From Timema cristinae (Eukaryota; Arthropoda; Insecta; Phasmatodea; Timematidae), in NCBI GenBank assembly GCA_039000515.1, contig JBCFYV010000001.1, positions 60,570,234 through 60,634,233 of the forward strand: 64,000 nt of DNA, written 5' to 3'. This document shows, piece after piece, positions 1 to 11,034 of the stretch (position 1 is its first letter; each line of letters begins with the position of its first letter). Below the pieces are notes generated by a model, which was not told the DNA's origin, ran no database searches, and saw nothing but the letters and a program-made list of their open reading frames with translations. Made by a program: the position numbers and the translations under genes.

Positions 1-402
1 GGAGACATTTATACAATGATCCATTCTGTTTGTCACCACATTCAAACTATTTAATGCATTCTGTGAGTCACGTTTATTCTCAGCCATTAATACGTCAACA
101 TCTGCATATAGCAGCACTCTCACATTCACATTGTCCATTTATACACAAACCACGTCCTCACAAGCATCCCTCATACACTTATAAATGAAAACATTAAATA
201 ATATGGCTCTACGAGTACTCAGATATCGAGCTTAGAACCGAGCTCATTGTTAACGAGATCGAGATTGAAGTTTAATAGGCTCGTCAACTTATTAAATCGT
301 TAGGGCTCTATGAGCTCGTTTTTTTTTATCTGAGTCAAACTCGAGACGAGTATTCATAAAAGCTCCCAAGTTAAGGTATAATTCATAATTTTAAAACTAT
401 AT
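1..402. other. AT-rich sequence without recognisable gene
   Basis: No open frame with coding character, splice-bounded exon or repeat unit was recognised on either strand. A purine/pyrimidine-mixed stretch around 220-350 rich in GAGCTCG-like words may be an old repeat, but no second copy was found in the window. Confidence 0.5.
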
Positions 403-1445
403 TAAAACACTTGTTCTTAAAATAAAAAGTTTGACATTTATTTTTATAAATAGTAAATAAATAAAATTTAGAAAATAGAACTAACCAAATATGATTTAAC
501 ATAAGAACATCACTCAAATAAAAATATAGACTAATAGAAAAAGCATTTAAAATGGTTTCAACACACATATCTTTGAGGACTTTAAAATTACACTAACAAT
601 TATAAAAAAAGTTTAAAAAAATGAGTAAGCACATGATGACTTTGAAATGTTTAGTAAGACAGTGTAGAAACACTGATCAATAATGTAAAGTAAGAGCTAG
701 TTGAGGAAGCCAACTTTAAGGAGAGTTAGGTTAGGCCTATATATTATAAACAACACTTCTCTCTTAATTCTTTTTTACACTTTCAAACTTCCACGTTTAC
801 ACATTGAGTTTTCAGAAATATTCCTTTTTCATTAATTTGTCTCTTGATATGAAAAAGTAATATTTCTGAAAATTAAAGCAATGTGTAACTGTGGACCTGT
901 GAAGAAGTTGGAAGCTTAAAGGTTTAAGAAGAAATAAAGAAGTGTGTTTGTTCCTCCTATCTATGCCTAAACTAACTATCCTTTCAGGTTGGCTTCCTCC
1001 ACTAGCTTTTACTTTACATCATTGTTCAGTGGTTCTTCGCTTTCTTACTAAAAAAAAGTAATAAAATTGAGGTTTTAATGAGCTAATATTTCCCCAAAAT
1101 ATGCTTGCATATATATATTTAACTATTTACCCTATAAGAAAACGTAAGAATCACAAACAATTAAAAATTTTAAGTATTTCATACTTAATTTATTAGTTCT
1201 TAATGTAATAGTTGCAATTGATCACTTTTGTTCTAATTCCTTAATTCTATGTGCAATTAATTGCACATGTGTGTGGTATTTCAGATAGACATTATCTTAT
1301 GTAGAAATTTATTTCAATTCAATTTTTAATGCTCATAAAAGATTGTGTTCAGCTTTAAATCAAAAATAAAACTTCTAGAAAACAATATGAACTAATAGTA
1401 AATGTTTTTTTTAAATTCAAATGTAGTAAGTTTGGTAAAATATGT
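403..1445 (+). repeat. Inverted long repeat, copy 1 (interrupted by a foldback element)
   Basis: Bases about 403-600 and 1057-1445 match, in reverse complement, bases about 5400-6262. The match is long and clear by eye, roughly 80 percent with small gaps; for example GTTTTAATGAGCTAATATTT and AATTCAATTTTTAATGCT occur in both. Copy 1 is split by about 455 bp of foldback sequence that copy 2 lacks. The two copies face each other across 4 kb holding a decayed hAT transposase. They could be the long inverted ends of one large element or two independent insertions of a dispersed repeat; sequence alone does not decide. Confidence 0.75.
600..1057. mobile_element. Foldback (long-hairpin) non-autonomous element
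   Basis: An imperfect hairpin has arms about 650-837 and 849-1052 and a short loop near 838-848. Words such as TTTAGTAAG, AGGAAGCCAAC and TTTCAGAAATATT on the left arm recur in reverse complement on the right arm. The related sequence at 5400-6262 lacks this block, so it behaves as an insertion with an identifiable empty site (junction at the ACACTAACAAT word). There is no coding capacity. A clean target duplication could not be defined because both edges are A/T runs. The superfamily is unknown. Confidence 0.7.
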
Positions 1446-1688
1446 ATTGCCATTATTATGATCAACACTGATCTTAGACAAATTAACCAACACAATTTTC
1501 TAATTAAACTAGTGCTAGTTTTTTAGTTAAATGTATTATGCAAGACAAGTTTTAAATATATCATGTTCAAAAACAGTCAATATGATATATTCTTGATGTT
1601 AAATTTTTAATTCAACAGAAATTGTTATTTTAGAAAGAAACTCAAAGCTTGAAATCCAAGTACTCGCATAGCCCTACCAGTTGTTAAA

Positions 1689-2544
1689 ATTACCTTACTA
1701 GCCCGAAAATAGGCTGCACCCTAAATTTTCGACAACTTTTAGAGAAAAAACAATATGCCCACTTAAATATGATCAGTGTATTAAATCATTTGAAAATAGA
1801 AATTGTTTAATGGTAGGTGCTTACACTTAAAATTAGGTTACTTAAATAAAATCACTTTCATAGAAAAAACTCACAATATTTACATTTAAAATGATGTCAC
1901 TTGGAAATAAAAAAGTAATTTATTCATAATCAAAATTAAATGCTTGGAAAAAAAAGGTAAGTTGTTCACACTTAAGTCCCTGGCTAAAGCCCACTCTTTT
2001 CTCAACATGATCCATCATGTTCACTTCCGAATTTAATACACGCACTAAATTGTTCTCATAGTAGAATAAATGTTGACCAACATACTGAAACAAAATCTCA
2101 TTAGAAATATTTAAGCTCACTTTAACAAAAGTGTATATTGCCGATAGAATGCGCTGAAAAAATAATTTTATTTTGCAGCCATAATGGCTCAAATATTGTA
2201 AACACAAATAAGATAGTAATTCTTCATATATTTTTAAATAACTTTGCCAACTGTCATGGTTTGTCTATTTTTAAATAACTTTGCCAACTGTCATGGATTG
2301 TCTATTTTTAAATAACTTTGCCAACTGTCATGGTTTGTCTATTTTTAAATAACTTTGCCAACTGTCATGGTTCATTTATTTTTAAATAATTGTGGCGAGA
2401 TATATCGATTTAACAACATGCATATCCTATAGGTACAACAATGAATGTGTATTATCTAAGAGTGCGATTATAGGCCACATTGGAGTTTTATGAGAGCTGT
2501 TTCTTGGAAAAAAATGCGGCTTATTTTCGGGCCAATACGGTAAT
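1689..2544. mobile_element. MITE-like element with ~30-bp terminal inverted repeats
   Basis: The left end begins ATTACCTTACTAGCCCGAAA. The right end, read in reverse complement, begins ATTACCGTATTGGCCCGAAA and continues to match through AATAAGCCGCA against AATAGGCTGCA. These ends lie 856 bp apart in inverted orientation, and a 37-bp tandem repeat lies inside. No transposase was seen, so this is most likely a non-autonomous DNA transposon. The target duplication is ambiguous (T/A-rich), so the superfamily is not assigned. Confidence 0.6.
2231..2389. repeat. 37-bp minisatellite, four copies plus a partial
   Basis: The unit TTTTTAAATAACTTTGCCAA followed by CTGTCATGGTTTGTCTA repeats at 2231, 2268, 2305 and 2342 with one or two substitutions per copy. 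It lies inside the MITE-like element and may have grown after insertion. Confidence 0.9.
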
Positions 2545-2545
2545 A

Positions 2546-4529
2546 TCAATTTCACATTAATAACATAACAGAGCTTTAAAACTATTTTCGACTAGTAAAC
2601 TTATTTGATATTTTCATTCATTTTGAATTATTCTTGATTGAAGTTGCATTGCCAAAGCAATGGAAAAAAAAAATAGCTAGATAGATAACTAAATAATTGA
2701 ATGATAATTATTTTTTATATCTTTACCTCGTTCCTTTTTAAAATAATAATTTCAGTTAAATTAAAAATCTAACATTAAGAATATATTTTATTGAGTGTAT
2801 TTGAAATTAAGATATTTAAAACTTGTATTAATACGTTCAACTTCAATACTAGAACTAGCTAATATTGAGTTAAAGAATTGTATTGGTTAACATGTTTAAA
2901 TAAGTGTTGCTCAACATTTCATTAAATATTATTGGGGTATACCAATGCAGATACCAATAAATCGTTTTCAGATAATTATTAGTGTATCGGCAATTAGTCG
3001 TAATTGCCGACTAGTCTTTTTTTTTTTCTTTTTTTTTTTTTTTCTAAGAAAAACTTTAGCCAAATTTCTAGAGGTAGAATTTAAGTGATCAAAATTGCAA
3101 AAAAAAAAACACTTATATAAACACTGTTAAAAGATTACATAACCAGATAAAGAAATATAAGTTAATACCGTTGATAAAACTAAAAAACTAACAATCTAGT
3201 TTCACACGCTTTTCGTTTATATTTCATTATTTGTATTGAAGATAATGTAAAATAAATTTTGAAGTGTTAGAGGAAATGAAAAACAGTACAATATTTATCA
3301 ATTTTTCTTTCAAAGCTTGATTTTTTTCAGGTTAAAGGTTATAAGCACTGTTCTATAATGTGTCTAGCTACCATATAACATAGTGGCTGTTCTAAAAACT
3401 ATTTAGACAATTTTTCAAACTAATGTGTGGCTTTTCACACTCATTGTCATTGGCCACATTTTCAACTCGAAGATTGACTCGGCAGTTTCTCCTTCTTTTT
3501 CTTTTTTTTAAGTGATTCAATCAGTTTTTATTCAAAATTTATTTTGATTAAAGGTGCTTTGATAATAAATCCAAATGAGTAAAAGTGGAGTGTGTAAACA
3601 TTTTACAGTTGAACATGCTGACATTAAACTCGCCATTTATTCTTATTGTTTCCGGAAAATCTCAAATGGTGGAACTTTTGAACCACTACCAACATACGGG
3701 GCCATTTGAAACAGTTTCACTAAGAAAAAATGAAGCCTACAATGTCTTCTTCTATAAGAAGAGTTCCTGAAGAACTTGATATTGATAGTCACGCTAATTT
3801 AGCCACAAGTGGTAGTGAAAATGAAGAAAGAACTAACCTAAATCCCAAGAATTCTAAGCAACCCTAGAGCACTTAGTATCACTAGATGAATTGGTGGAAT
3901 GATGTGCACTGAGTTTCAATCAGATAGTATTGTTGATCATTAAGGCTGCTCAAGAATTTAGTTCCCGGGTATACTCTGAGTTGGGCCACAAGCCGTGGGC
4001 TGCATTTTTAATTTATATTACTAATTTAATTTTTATATGTCCCTCTTAAAAAAATACTAATTTTATTTCCCACTATAGACTACTTGTGAGAAGGTCAATG
4101 ATTGGTGTAGCTCTGGTGGGGAACTACCTCAGTAAGGAACCTACTCTGATGGCTCACTCATTCGGGGTCGTTCAAACCTATTTATTTAAAATATATCTTC
4201 TTTTTCATCCACTCTCCCTCTTGACCCCTCCGACGGGGTATTTATTGTTTTTAATATTGCATTTGGTCCTAGTCGATCTACTATGGGTGACAGGGTAGTT
4301 TTTTTTTATTATGTTCTCGCCCCTATCCTTAGTGAGTGTGGACAATCAGCCCTTCAGGGCACTATATAATATATCATTGTTTGTTTTCACCTAGCTATTC
4401 TCGTATGTCAGCTGGTTACTAAGAGGCCTTTGGGGCTGGTGTCAACTATTTATGTTCTGTGTGTACCCTGTATTTGTCAATGTTTGTTTACAAAAATAAA
4501 TAACTGTTCAAACAAAAACACAATATACT
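2546..4529. other. AT-rich spacer, no supported gene
   Basis: Contains a long T-run near 3018-3043 and short open frames without coding character. A small frame starting at 3730 encodes an acidic stretch (PEELDIDSHANLATSGSENE) and might be a fragment of the neighbouring hAT element, but nothing confirms it. Bases about 4040-4507 are less AT-rich and end in AAATAAATAA, resembling the 3' end of a retroelement or an old transcript. No second copy was found here. Confidence 0.4.
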
Positions 4530-5221
4530 GAATGCAGTAAGAACTCTTGGTATGCTCTCATTAACTTGTTTAGTGCACACCATTCAATCAATATTTTTAA
4601 TGAAGCAATACCACAAAAAGTTATAAAAATGGCAAAAAAATCACGTGTCGCATTTTCACCATGACAAAAAGGCTCTTTGTTGCTCTCAATAGAAAATGTA
4701 TCTCCAAGTAAAAAGTCTAATACGAGATGTTCCAACAAGATGAAACTCAACTTTGAACATGTTACGTCATTTTCTAGAACGTTTACCAGTATCTGACTGG
4801 GTAGTTATAAGTTATTTAGTTCATATTTAAGCTTATTCAAAGAGGTAACGCTTCATATCAGTAAGCAAAGTTGTAGCATTGCTGATGTAATTCCACTTGA
4901 TGGAAAACACTGTAAGAAACTTGATTGTTGCACAGGACAGGCAACAAAGGATGAAGTAGAGTAGAGGCATATTTGAAGAGCAAAGCAGACTCCATCTAAA
5001 CATATCCATTGATGTATTGGAAACAAGAAAAAAGATTCCCTCTCCTGAAGGAACTAGTTAGCTGGTTTCTGAATGTGTCTGATAGATAAGTGGCCTCAGA
5101 AAGACTGTTTTCCTCTGCTGGACTTGTTTGCCCAAAGAAGAGGTCAAGTCTTAAACCACATAAAACAAATCAACTAGTTTTCATGAACAAAAACTTGTAT
5201 ATTACAATTATAATTAATAAA
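4530..5221 (+). pseudogene. Decayed hAT transposase, ZBED-like (C-terminal half)
   Basis: Two family hallmarks can be read in broken plus-strand frames. At 4714-4790 is the hAT motif (S)LIRDVPTR-stop-NSTLNML, where the normally invariant Trp codon is now TGA at 4741. At 4961-5221 is the C-terminal dimerisation domain: EAYLKSKADSI, stop, then PLMYWKQEKRFPLLKELV, and after a further TAA the conserved VASERLFSSAGLVCPKKRS and NQLVFMNKNL. Earlier sequence (4560-4700) gives a weak CLVHTIQ...VSHFHH match to the preceding conserved block. The N-terminal BED zinc finger and most catalytic residues are not visible. hAT enzymes cut and paste DNA with 8-bp target duplications; this copy cannot be functional. 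It lies between the two inverted repeat copies and may belong to the same element. Confidence 0.85.
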
Positions 5222-5399
5222 CAAAAATTAGGATCATCAAAGCTTTAACTGGTGTTTTTTTGAATAAAATCTTTATCATTCTCTTAAGCAGATTTCCCAT
5301 TAGTTATTATTAAATAATTGATAATCAGTGTAAATAATCGTAGCGTGAACAATTATTTTAAACTATCGGTATTCAGTTTTACTGAATCATACACCTCTA

Positions 5400-6262
5400 A
5401 ATAATTTCACCAAACTTACCACATTTAAATAAAAGAAGCATTTACTATTTCATATTGTCTAATAGAAATATTATTTTAACAATCTTATTTTTCATTTTAA
5501 AGTATGAACATCATCTTTTATAAGCATTAAAAATTGAATTGAATTAAATGTCTCGATAAGATAATGTCTATCTGAAGCCCATACAACACGCATGTGCAAC
5601 TGCGCATAGGATTGTGGAATTAGAAGAGAAGAAGTGATCAAACACAATTATTACATTAAGAACTAATAAACTAAATATGAAGTATTTAAAATTTCTATTT
5701 GTGATTTTTACATCATCTTATAGGGTAAATCGAGTCACACAAGCATATTTTGAGGAAATATTAGCTCATTAAAACGTCAGTTTTATTAAATTTCCTGTGA
5801 TTGTTAGTGTAATTTTAATGTCTTTAAAGACATGGATGTTGAAACCATCTTAATGATTTGTTCTTGTATATTTTTATTTGAGTGTTATTTTAAAATAATG
5901 GGTTTTTTAAACCGTTATTTCTAATTTAAAAACCAAGATTCCCATTTTTTAATCTTTTCATTTTCCAAAAGTATTTACTGTATAAAAATCATTATCATTA
6001 TTAGCACCGCGTCTTACTACCCATTCGGGTTATACGCACTTACGCTAATGTGTAATGGTAGGGTGATTGTGAGATGAAATGAAGGACCTACAGTTTAACG
6101 TGGAATCCGAACCACGGTGGAGGCCTGGCATTCCCCACAATCACAAGATGTCTTGTCAGAGGTGAAGGAAGGGTTTGGTAATCAGATAAATCTGTGCCGG
6201 GACCGAGGATTGAACCCCGGTGTATAAAAATGAATGTCATTCTTATTTTAAGAACACAGTGC
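5400..6262 (-). repeat. Inverted long repeat, copy 2 (interrupted by a SINE)
   Basis: Reverse complement of copy 1 at 403-1445. It continues on both sides of the SINE at 5990-6220: the word TTCTTAAAATAA and its surroundings beyond the SINE still align with bases 412-450 of copy 1. This shows the SINE inserted into a pre-existing repeat copy. It lacks the foldback element found in copy 1. Confidence 0.75.
5990..6220 (-). mobile_element. SINE family A, 5'-truncated
   Basis: Reverse-strand copy of the 299-bp family best seen at 46217-46515. It has the AAT tail, the tail word ACCCGAATGGGTAGTAAGAC, the central body and part of the tRNA-like head. The 11-bp target duplication TGTATAAAAAT lies at 5979-5989 and 6221-6231. 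The head is cut within the B-box region, so it lacks a complete pol III promoter. Confidence 0.92.
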
Positions 6263-6877
6263 TCATTTGCGAGAGAAATGACATAACTCAAACAATGTAA
6301 TTTTTCCGGAAACAAGTTTGAAAGTTTTGAATCAATTAAATTGGCTTGCTATTTTAAAAATGCCTATTAACCATGGAAACTGATTTTATTTTTACTAATA
6401 AGCTATCATTAGTTGTTCATTCATTACATACAATTCTCTTTTGCTAGGAATAGCCCTTTTTTACTTGCTCTTCATGCAATATTCTCATTTCAATTGTGAA
6501 TTATTTGTAAAAAGATTTTTTCAATTTTTAATTGCTTGGAAAGATGGTCCTAAAGTTTAAAAAACTGAGCTAATTAAAAATAACGAAAATAGGATAGTTA
6601 AAAAATGCCTATTCTAATTAATATAAATAATATTAATAATTTCTTCCTTTCAGAAATAAAGGTTTGTGATCGCAAGCTTTCTTTGGCTTATTCTAAAAGC
6701 TTTTTATTTTAATAACAATGGTTTATTTAAATTCTGGTTCAGTATAAATGTTTTATAAAACAGGGGCCATGGAGAATCTTTTTATCTTTCAAAACTTTAA
6801 TGTCCATCACTTTCACTGCCTAATTCCCTGTGTTCACTGTTAAATTGACTCCCATCTGAAGATTCACATCTTTCCAG
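6263..6877. other. AT-rich non-coding stretch upstream of candidate exon
   Basis: No repeat or coding frame was recognised. If the exon at 6878 is real this would be intron. A pyrimidine-rich TTCTTCCTTTCAG at about 6641-6653 looks like an acceptor site but is not followed by a convincing exon. Confidence 0.4.
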
Positions 6878-6976
6878 TTGTACAAGTCTTCTGAGCACAA
6901 TTCATACATGTGGAGCAGTTCCCCAGTTTTTCTATCTGATCTAATAGCTGAGATGAAGATTCTGGAGTATACATGT
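6878..6976 (+). CDS. Candidate internal exon of an unrecognised host gene
   Basis: An acceptor CACATCTTTCCAG precedes an open frame reading LYKSS..., then SPVFLSDLIAEMKILE and YTC. The frame closes upstream with a stop but is open from the acceptor. A GT lies immediately after 6976 in a GT-rich run, giving 33 codons in phase 0, the same phase as the next candidate exon at 7215. The exact donor is uncertain because several GTs follow one another. The opposite strand is also open here (a 93-codon frame at 6820-7101), so strand choice rests on the neighbouring plus-strand exon. The protein family is not recognised. Confidence 0.4.
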
Positions 6977-7214
6977 GTGTGTGTGCGCACATCTAGGAAG
7001 TAAAAAAGAATTATAAATGATAAATTGAGGTAATTTTGTGACCCATGCTGTACAGACATTGACACATAATATAAATTGCGGTGTATTTGCGACCCAATCA
7101 AAGCATGCTAAGTTTCATATTTTGTGCCTTGAGTGTACATTATTAACAAATGATTATACATTCCCAGGATTAAAGAGCACTGCCTATAAAATATATAAAG
7201 ATATTTATGTTTAG

Positions 7215-7349
7215 ATCTTGTATGCCAAAGAAGTGGACCAAAGAAGCACAACTTTTGAGAAGTCTGTAGCAGTAGGAAAGGAATACCAACGCCGCACTCG
7301 GATGCTAATTTTACGGGCAGCCATGTTGAAACACCAAATACACGTTAAG
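7215..7349 (+). CDS. Candidate internal exon of an unrecognised host gene
   Basis: Bounded by TTTATGTTTAG (acceptor) and AAG followed by GTAACA (donor). It is exactly 45 codons in phase 0 with no stop, reading [18 protein letters not shown], then [19 protein letters not shown] and HQIHVK. The composition (charged, Arg/Lys/Glu-rich, regularly spaced hydrophobics) fits an alpha-helical or coiled-coil segment. GC content is well above the flanks, as expected for an exon in this AT-rich setting. It could join the candidate exon at 6878-6976 and, across transposon-filled sequence, the terminal exon at 14770. I do not recognise the family; a transcript or protein search would settle it. Confidence 0.55.
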
Positions 7350-8624
7350 GTAACACTCATTTCTCATTTGGCTCCCATACACCTCGAATAGTAGGCAACT
7401 AAACAATATCAGATAAATTTAGGGAAATATACGATCACAAAATATCCCAATGAAATGGTATAGAGGTAAACTATTCTGAATTGATGAGTAGTGGTATCCC
7501 TTGAAAATGAGAATGATTCTTTTATTTATTTTAATATACAATGACATACTATGTGCTAAGTTTTTAAATAAATAATATTAATTTAACTTAAATAAAGTTT
7601 AACCACAGTAAAACTATAAGTCATTCACGAGCTAAGTTTACCTGGAGACAGCTCGAAATGTTAACAGAAGTAATCCCTAATATATCACTACACCAACAGC
7701 TGACATCTATCACTTTGGATGACTGTAATGAAAACAGATGGTAATATATTAATGTGATAGTTAACCACAGTAATTTAGGCCAATATTATTTATATATTTA
7801 TTTGAGGTCGGACACAAAGTTTATTTATAGTTTTATTCCCCTTAAAAAAATATTAACACTGCTTTCACAAAAAACTTCTAATGATAGCTTCAAAATGTCG
7901 ACTGACGAATCTAAACCATATGATTGAACATAACGGTAAACAAGTTTTTTACAATGATGCAGACACGCAGTTGATGAAAATATTTTATTAAGTTAAATAC
8001 TTCAAAATACGATAAAATAATCATAAAATCATTTATTGTATGTAAAAAATTGACAACAATTTTCTCTTTTCCAAGTAAATACAATGCCTCTATTAAAAGA
8101 TATTGATGTGTGCACTATATTACAAAAAATCAGTAACGTTCCAAAACGAAAAATAAATACTTTTAATTATGTTTAAAATATTGTCTCGAGTTGGATAAAA
8201 ATAAATTATTTAAAAAAATGAAATAGTATGAGAAAACTTAAGTTTACGTTATTTTAAATGTAATATATAACAGGTAATTAAAGATCTTTACATTTATAAC
8301 AAAGCAGTGATCTTTAACAAGTGTTGGCAACCCAAAACCTAAACATATGATTTTCGAACTGTCATCCAGGTAAAAACCTATCGTGAACGGAATATATGAC
8401 AATTTATATTTACACTAACCATTATAAAATATGATGGGATGACTGAACACTCCTGGATAATATGTTCTGTATTACAAAGCTTATATGCATAACAAAACCC
8501 AAAAACAATAAATGTTAATTTGTGTCATTTCCACATTCTTCAGGATTAAATATTTAATATTAGTTTTAAAATATAATTAATTTTACACTGCTTTACCTCT
8601 TAAAGCAGCTGTGTATTTTGAAAT
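7350..8624. other. Presumed intron, no recognised element
   Basis: AT-rich and without long open frames. A 41-bp stretch at 7700-7740 lies between a CACCAACAG acceptor-like site and a GTAATA donor-like site and could be a small exon (open reading LTSITLDDCNENR), but evidence is thin. Confidence 0.35.
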
Positions 8625-9133
8625 CCCCCAAATAATCATTATCATATCATCAACTCCTGTGATCGAGTCAGTTTAGTAAAATGCCTCTATCTTTCCAGCA
8701 CTCTTCTTCCTTTAATTTGTTCCATTCTTATATTCTCACTTAGACACTTTATATTATCAGCTCCTCCCATCTCTCTACCATCTCATGTACTCCCTGTACC
8801 CACACTCTTTCCCAGATAACTTCATTCCTAATCTTGTTTCTCCTCATGACAGCTAACACGCTCCTCACAAAATTCATTTACATGACCTCCACTTTCCTAG
8901 ACTCTCTTACATTCACTGTTCATGTTTCTGTTGCATATGTGCAATAAGTACAAAGTACGTCCTGTACAACACTTCCTTACACTTCAAGGGGACTTCCCTT
9001 CTCTATAGCAGGTATCTTACACGCCTATAGAACAACTAGCCCTGCTGTCCTCTTCTCATTAAATCCTCTCTACTTCCACCTTTCTCCTTAATCACGCTTC
9101 CAAGATAGTTTACGCTCTGTACTTTTATCAGCT

Positions 9134-9400
9134 ACCCGCCTCGGTGGCGTAATTGGATAACGCGCTAGTCGTGTTGAGCTCGACTGCTGAGGACGGGGAG
9201 ATCGAGGTTCAAATCTCGGTCGGGTGAACTGGGGGTGGTTTTTCCTAAATGGTTTTCCACTCTCCCTCCACGCAAATGCGGGTCCACTTCCTCTAATTCA
9301 ACCTTTCCCATTCCCAATCCATTAGCGTAATTAGTGCTTTAAGTGTATAACTCGAACGGGTAGTAAGACGCGGTGCTAAATAATAATAATAAAATAATTA
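9134..9400 (+). mobile_element. SINE family B, full length, nested in the LINE
   Basis: The head has pol III A-box-like TGGCGTAATTGG and B-box-like GGTTCAAATCTC. The body contains TTTTTCCTAAATGGTTTTCC, then the tail CGAACGGGTAGTAAGACGCG, TGCTA and (AAT)n. The target duplication ATCAGCT lies at 9127-9133 and 9401-9407, so it interrupts the reverse transcriptase region of the LINE after that element landed. The head differs from family A, but the tail after GTATAA is nearly identical. Confidence 0.95.
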
Positions 9401-10703
9401 ATCAGCTCTACTCCATCCAACATTATGCTTTACTAGACCTTACCCTCTCCCTTGTCATCACCATCACTTCACACTTTGCCATGCTAAATCTCACTCCACT
9501 CTCGTTACTTTTCCCCACTCCATTCTTGTAGTTGTTCTTGTACTTCCTCTTCCTTCTCCTCCCATACCATCAAGTCATCAGCAAATATCTTGGCTTTTAC
9601 TATTTCCTCTTGGAGTTTTCCTGCCGCTATGTACATGCCCATTTCCATTTCCATTACCATTACAAATAGAATTTGACTTTTTTCTCTTCTCCTGTTTCTT
9701 ACTTGGCTATATAACACCTTCTTACTATTTTCCACATCCCGTTCCAGCATTTCCATCCATTTTTGAATCCAATTCTTTCTGGCTTCCCGTATAACTTGCT
9801 TCGCTCTCTTCTTCTTCTCCCTATATTCTTACTCTTCTTACTCTCTTTACTCATTGAAATTCTAAAAACTACTCCTGAATAGTTAATTCTTCTCTTTTAC
9901 TGCTTCCTTCACCCTTTTGTTCCACCAGGATGTCTCCTTCCACTTCCTCCTATTATTTGTCCTCCCACATACCTCCTCATCCTTGGGCACTAAGCTCCTG
10001 CCTATCTTAGTTACATTTCTCTTTACTCTTCAATTTTTAGCCTCCACATCCTTATTCTTCTTTCTTGTCATACTAACTTTCTCCTGCATTGCCATCCCTT
10101 TATGTCTGCCACCAACAACCTGTGGTCACTATCTATGGACACACTTGGCATTTTCATTTCTTCATCCATGATAAAGTAGTCTATCACCGACTTTTGCCCT
10201 CCATCCCAACTGTATCAAGTGATCTTATGACTTTCTCTTCTTATACCACCTATACTACCTGTTTGCCACTTTCATTCTATTTCTTGCAAATAACTCAAAC
10301 AGCCTTCTACCCTCCTCGTTTCTCTCTCCCCAGCTTTCCTTCCCTAAAAACTCCTCAAACCCTACTCTCTCTTTTACTATTTTTGTAGTCAGATTGTCTA
10401 TTACTGACACTTGTTTCTTGTGTGCCTTTCTAGATCTTCCTCAAACTTGTATTCTCTTCTGCCGGGCACCCCACTTGTGGGACATATCACCTCAACCTTA
10501 TTTCCTCTGTCATTTATTGTCATCTTCATTATTTTATAATTCATCCCTACTACCTCTGCCTGCAGCCCTTCTTCACTACGAAGCCTATTCTGTATCTCTT
10601 CCTCATCTTTTCCCATTCATTGTAGAATGAAGCTATTCCTTATTTCTCTCATGTCCCTTCCTCTCCACTTGGTCTCACTCAGGCCCAGGGTATCCACTCT
10701 TGT

Positions 10704-10815
10704 GTCATTCAGCATGTCCACAATCTCCTCCACTCTTCTCTCATCCAGCATGTCCACAATCTCCTCCACTCTTCTTTCATCCAGCATGTCCACAATCTCC
10801 TCCACTCTTTCCACT
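10704..10815 (-). repeat. 36-bp in-frame tandem repeat in the LINE endonuclease region
   Basis: CAGCATGTCCACAATCTCCT repeats at 10710, 10746 and 10782. On the minus strand this gives three copies of the 12-residue unit VEEIVDMLDERR just ahead of the endonuclease motif. The period is a multiple of three, so the frame stays open. Confidence 0.9.
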
Positions 10816-11034
10816 CAAAGTTCCAATATTCAAGTTCTTTATTCATAACTGTTTTCTAATATAGAAGCCAAAAGAAAGGAAGAAGATGTCACCTATGTGT
10901 AGATGAATTTCTCCACATTTTTTTTTTTTAAATTGACACTCATAATTTGGTTCTTATTTATTTTTATCTATTTCCATTACTATAAAAACTGTTAAAAGAG
11001 ATAATTTAAGTAGTATAGTAATTGCTGTGTAATA

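Larger units (their letters stand above)
8625..10855 (-). pseudogene. Non-LTR retrotransposon (LINE) with endonuclease and reverse transcriptase, broken
   Basis: Read on the minus strand, an AP-type endonuclease start (VDTLGLSETKWRG, 10617-10720) is followed by a long frameshifted middle with WWNKRVKEAVKEK near 9890-9930. Then comes the reverse transcriptase active-site block AKIFADDLMVWEEKEEEVQ (9520-9600), in which FADD is the metal-binding motif. The C-terminal region that recurs in such LINEs continues below the nested SINE. The minus-strand 3' end lies near 8625-8645 in a short ATCATT-type tail. Many stops and frameshifts make it inactive. The element lies antisense to the candidate host gene. 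The clade (RTE-, CR1- or Jockey-like) is not resolved. Confidence 0.88.

Noticed and set aside
6820..7101. Minus-strand 93-codon open frame (GELLHMYELCSEDLYNWKDV)
   Set aside because: Looks protein-like, but the plus strand offers a better acceptor and a phase-matched neighbouring exon at 7215; strand remains a judgement call.
7214..7323. Minus-strand small frame [16 protein letters not shown]
   Set aside because: Antisense to the splice-bounded plus-strand exon; no supporting signal.
9140..9230. Functional tRNA gene
   Set aside because: A- and B-box-like words belong to a SINE head with body, tail and target duplication; no proper cloverleaf.
9917..10630. Plus-strand Ser/Leu/Pro-rich frames
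   Set aside because: Antisense of the LINE; minus strand carries the endonuclease and reverse transcriptase motifs.
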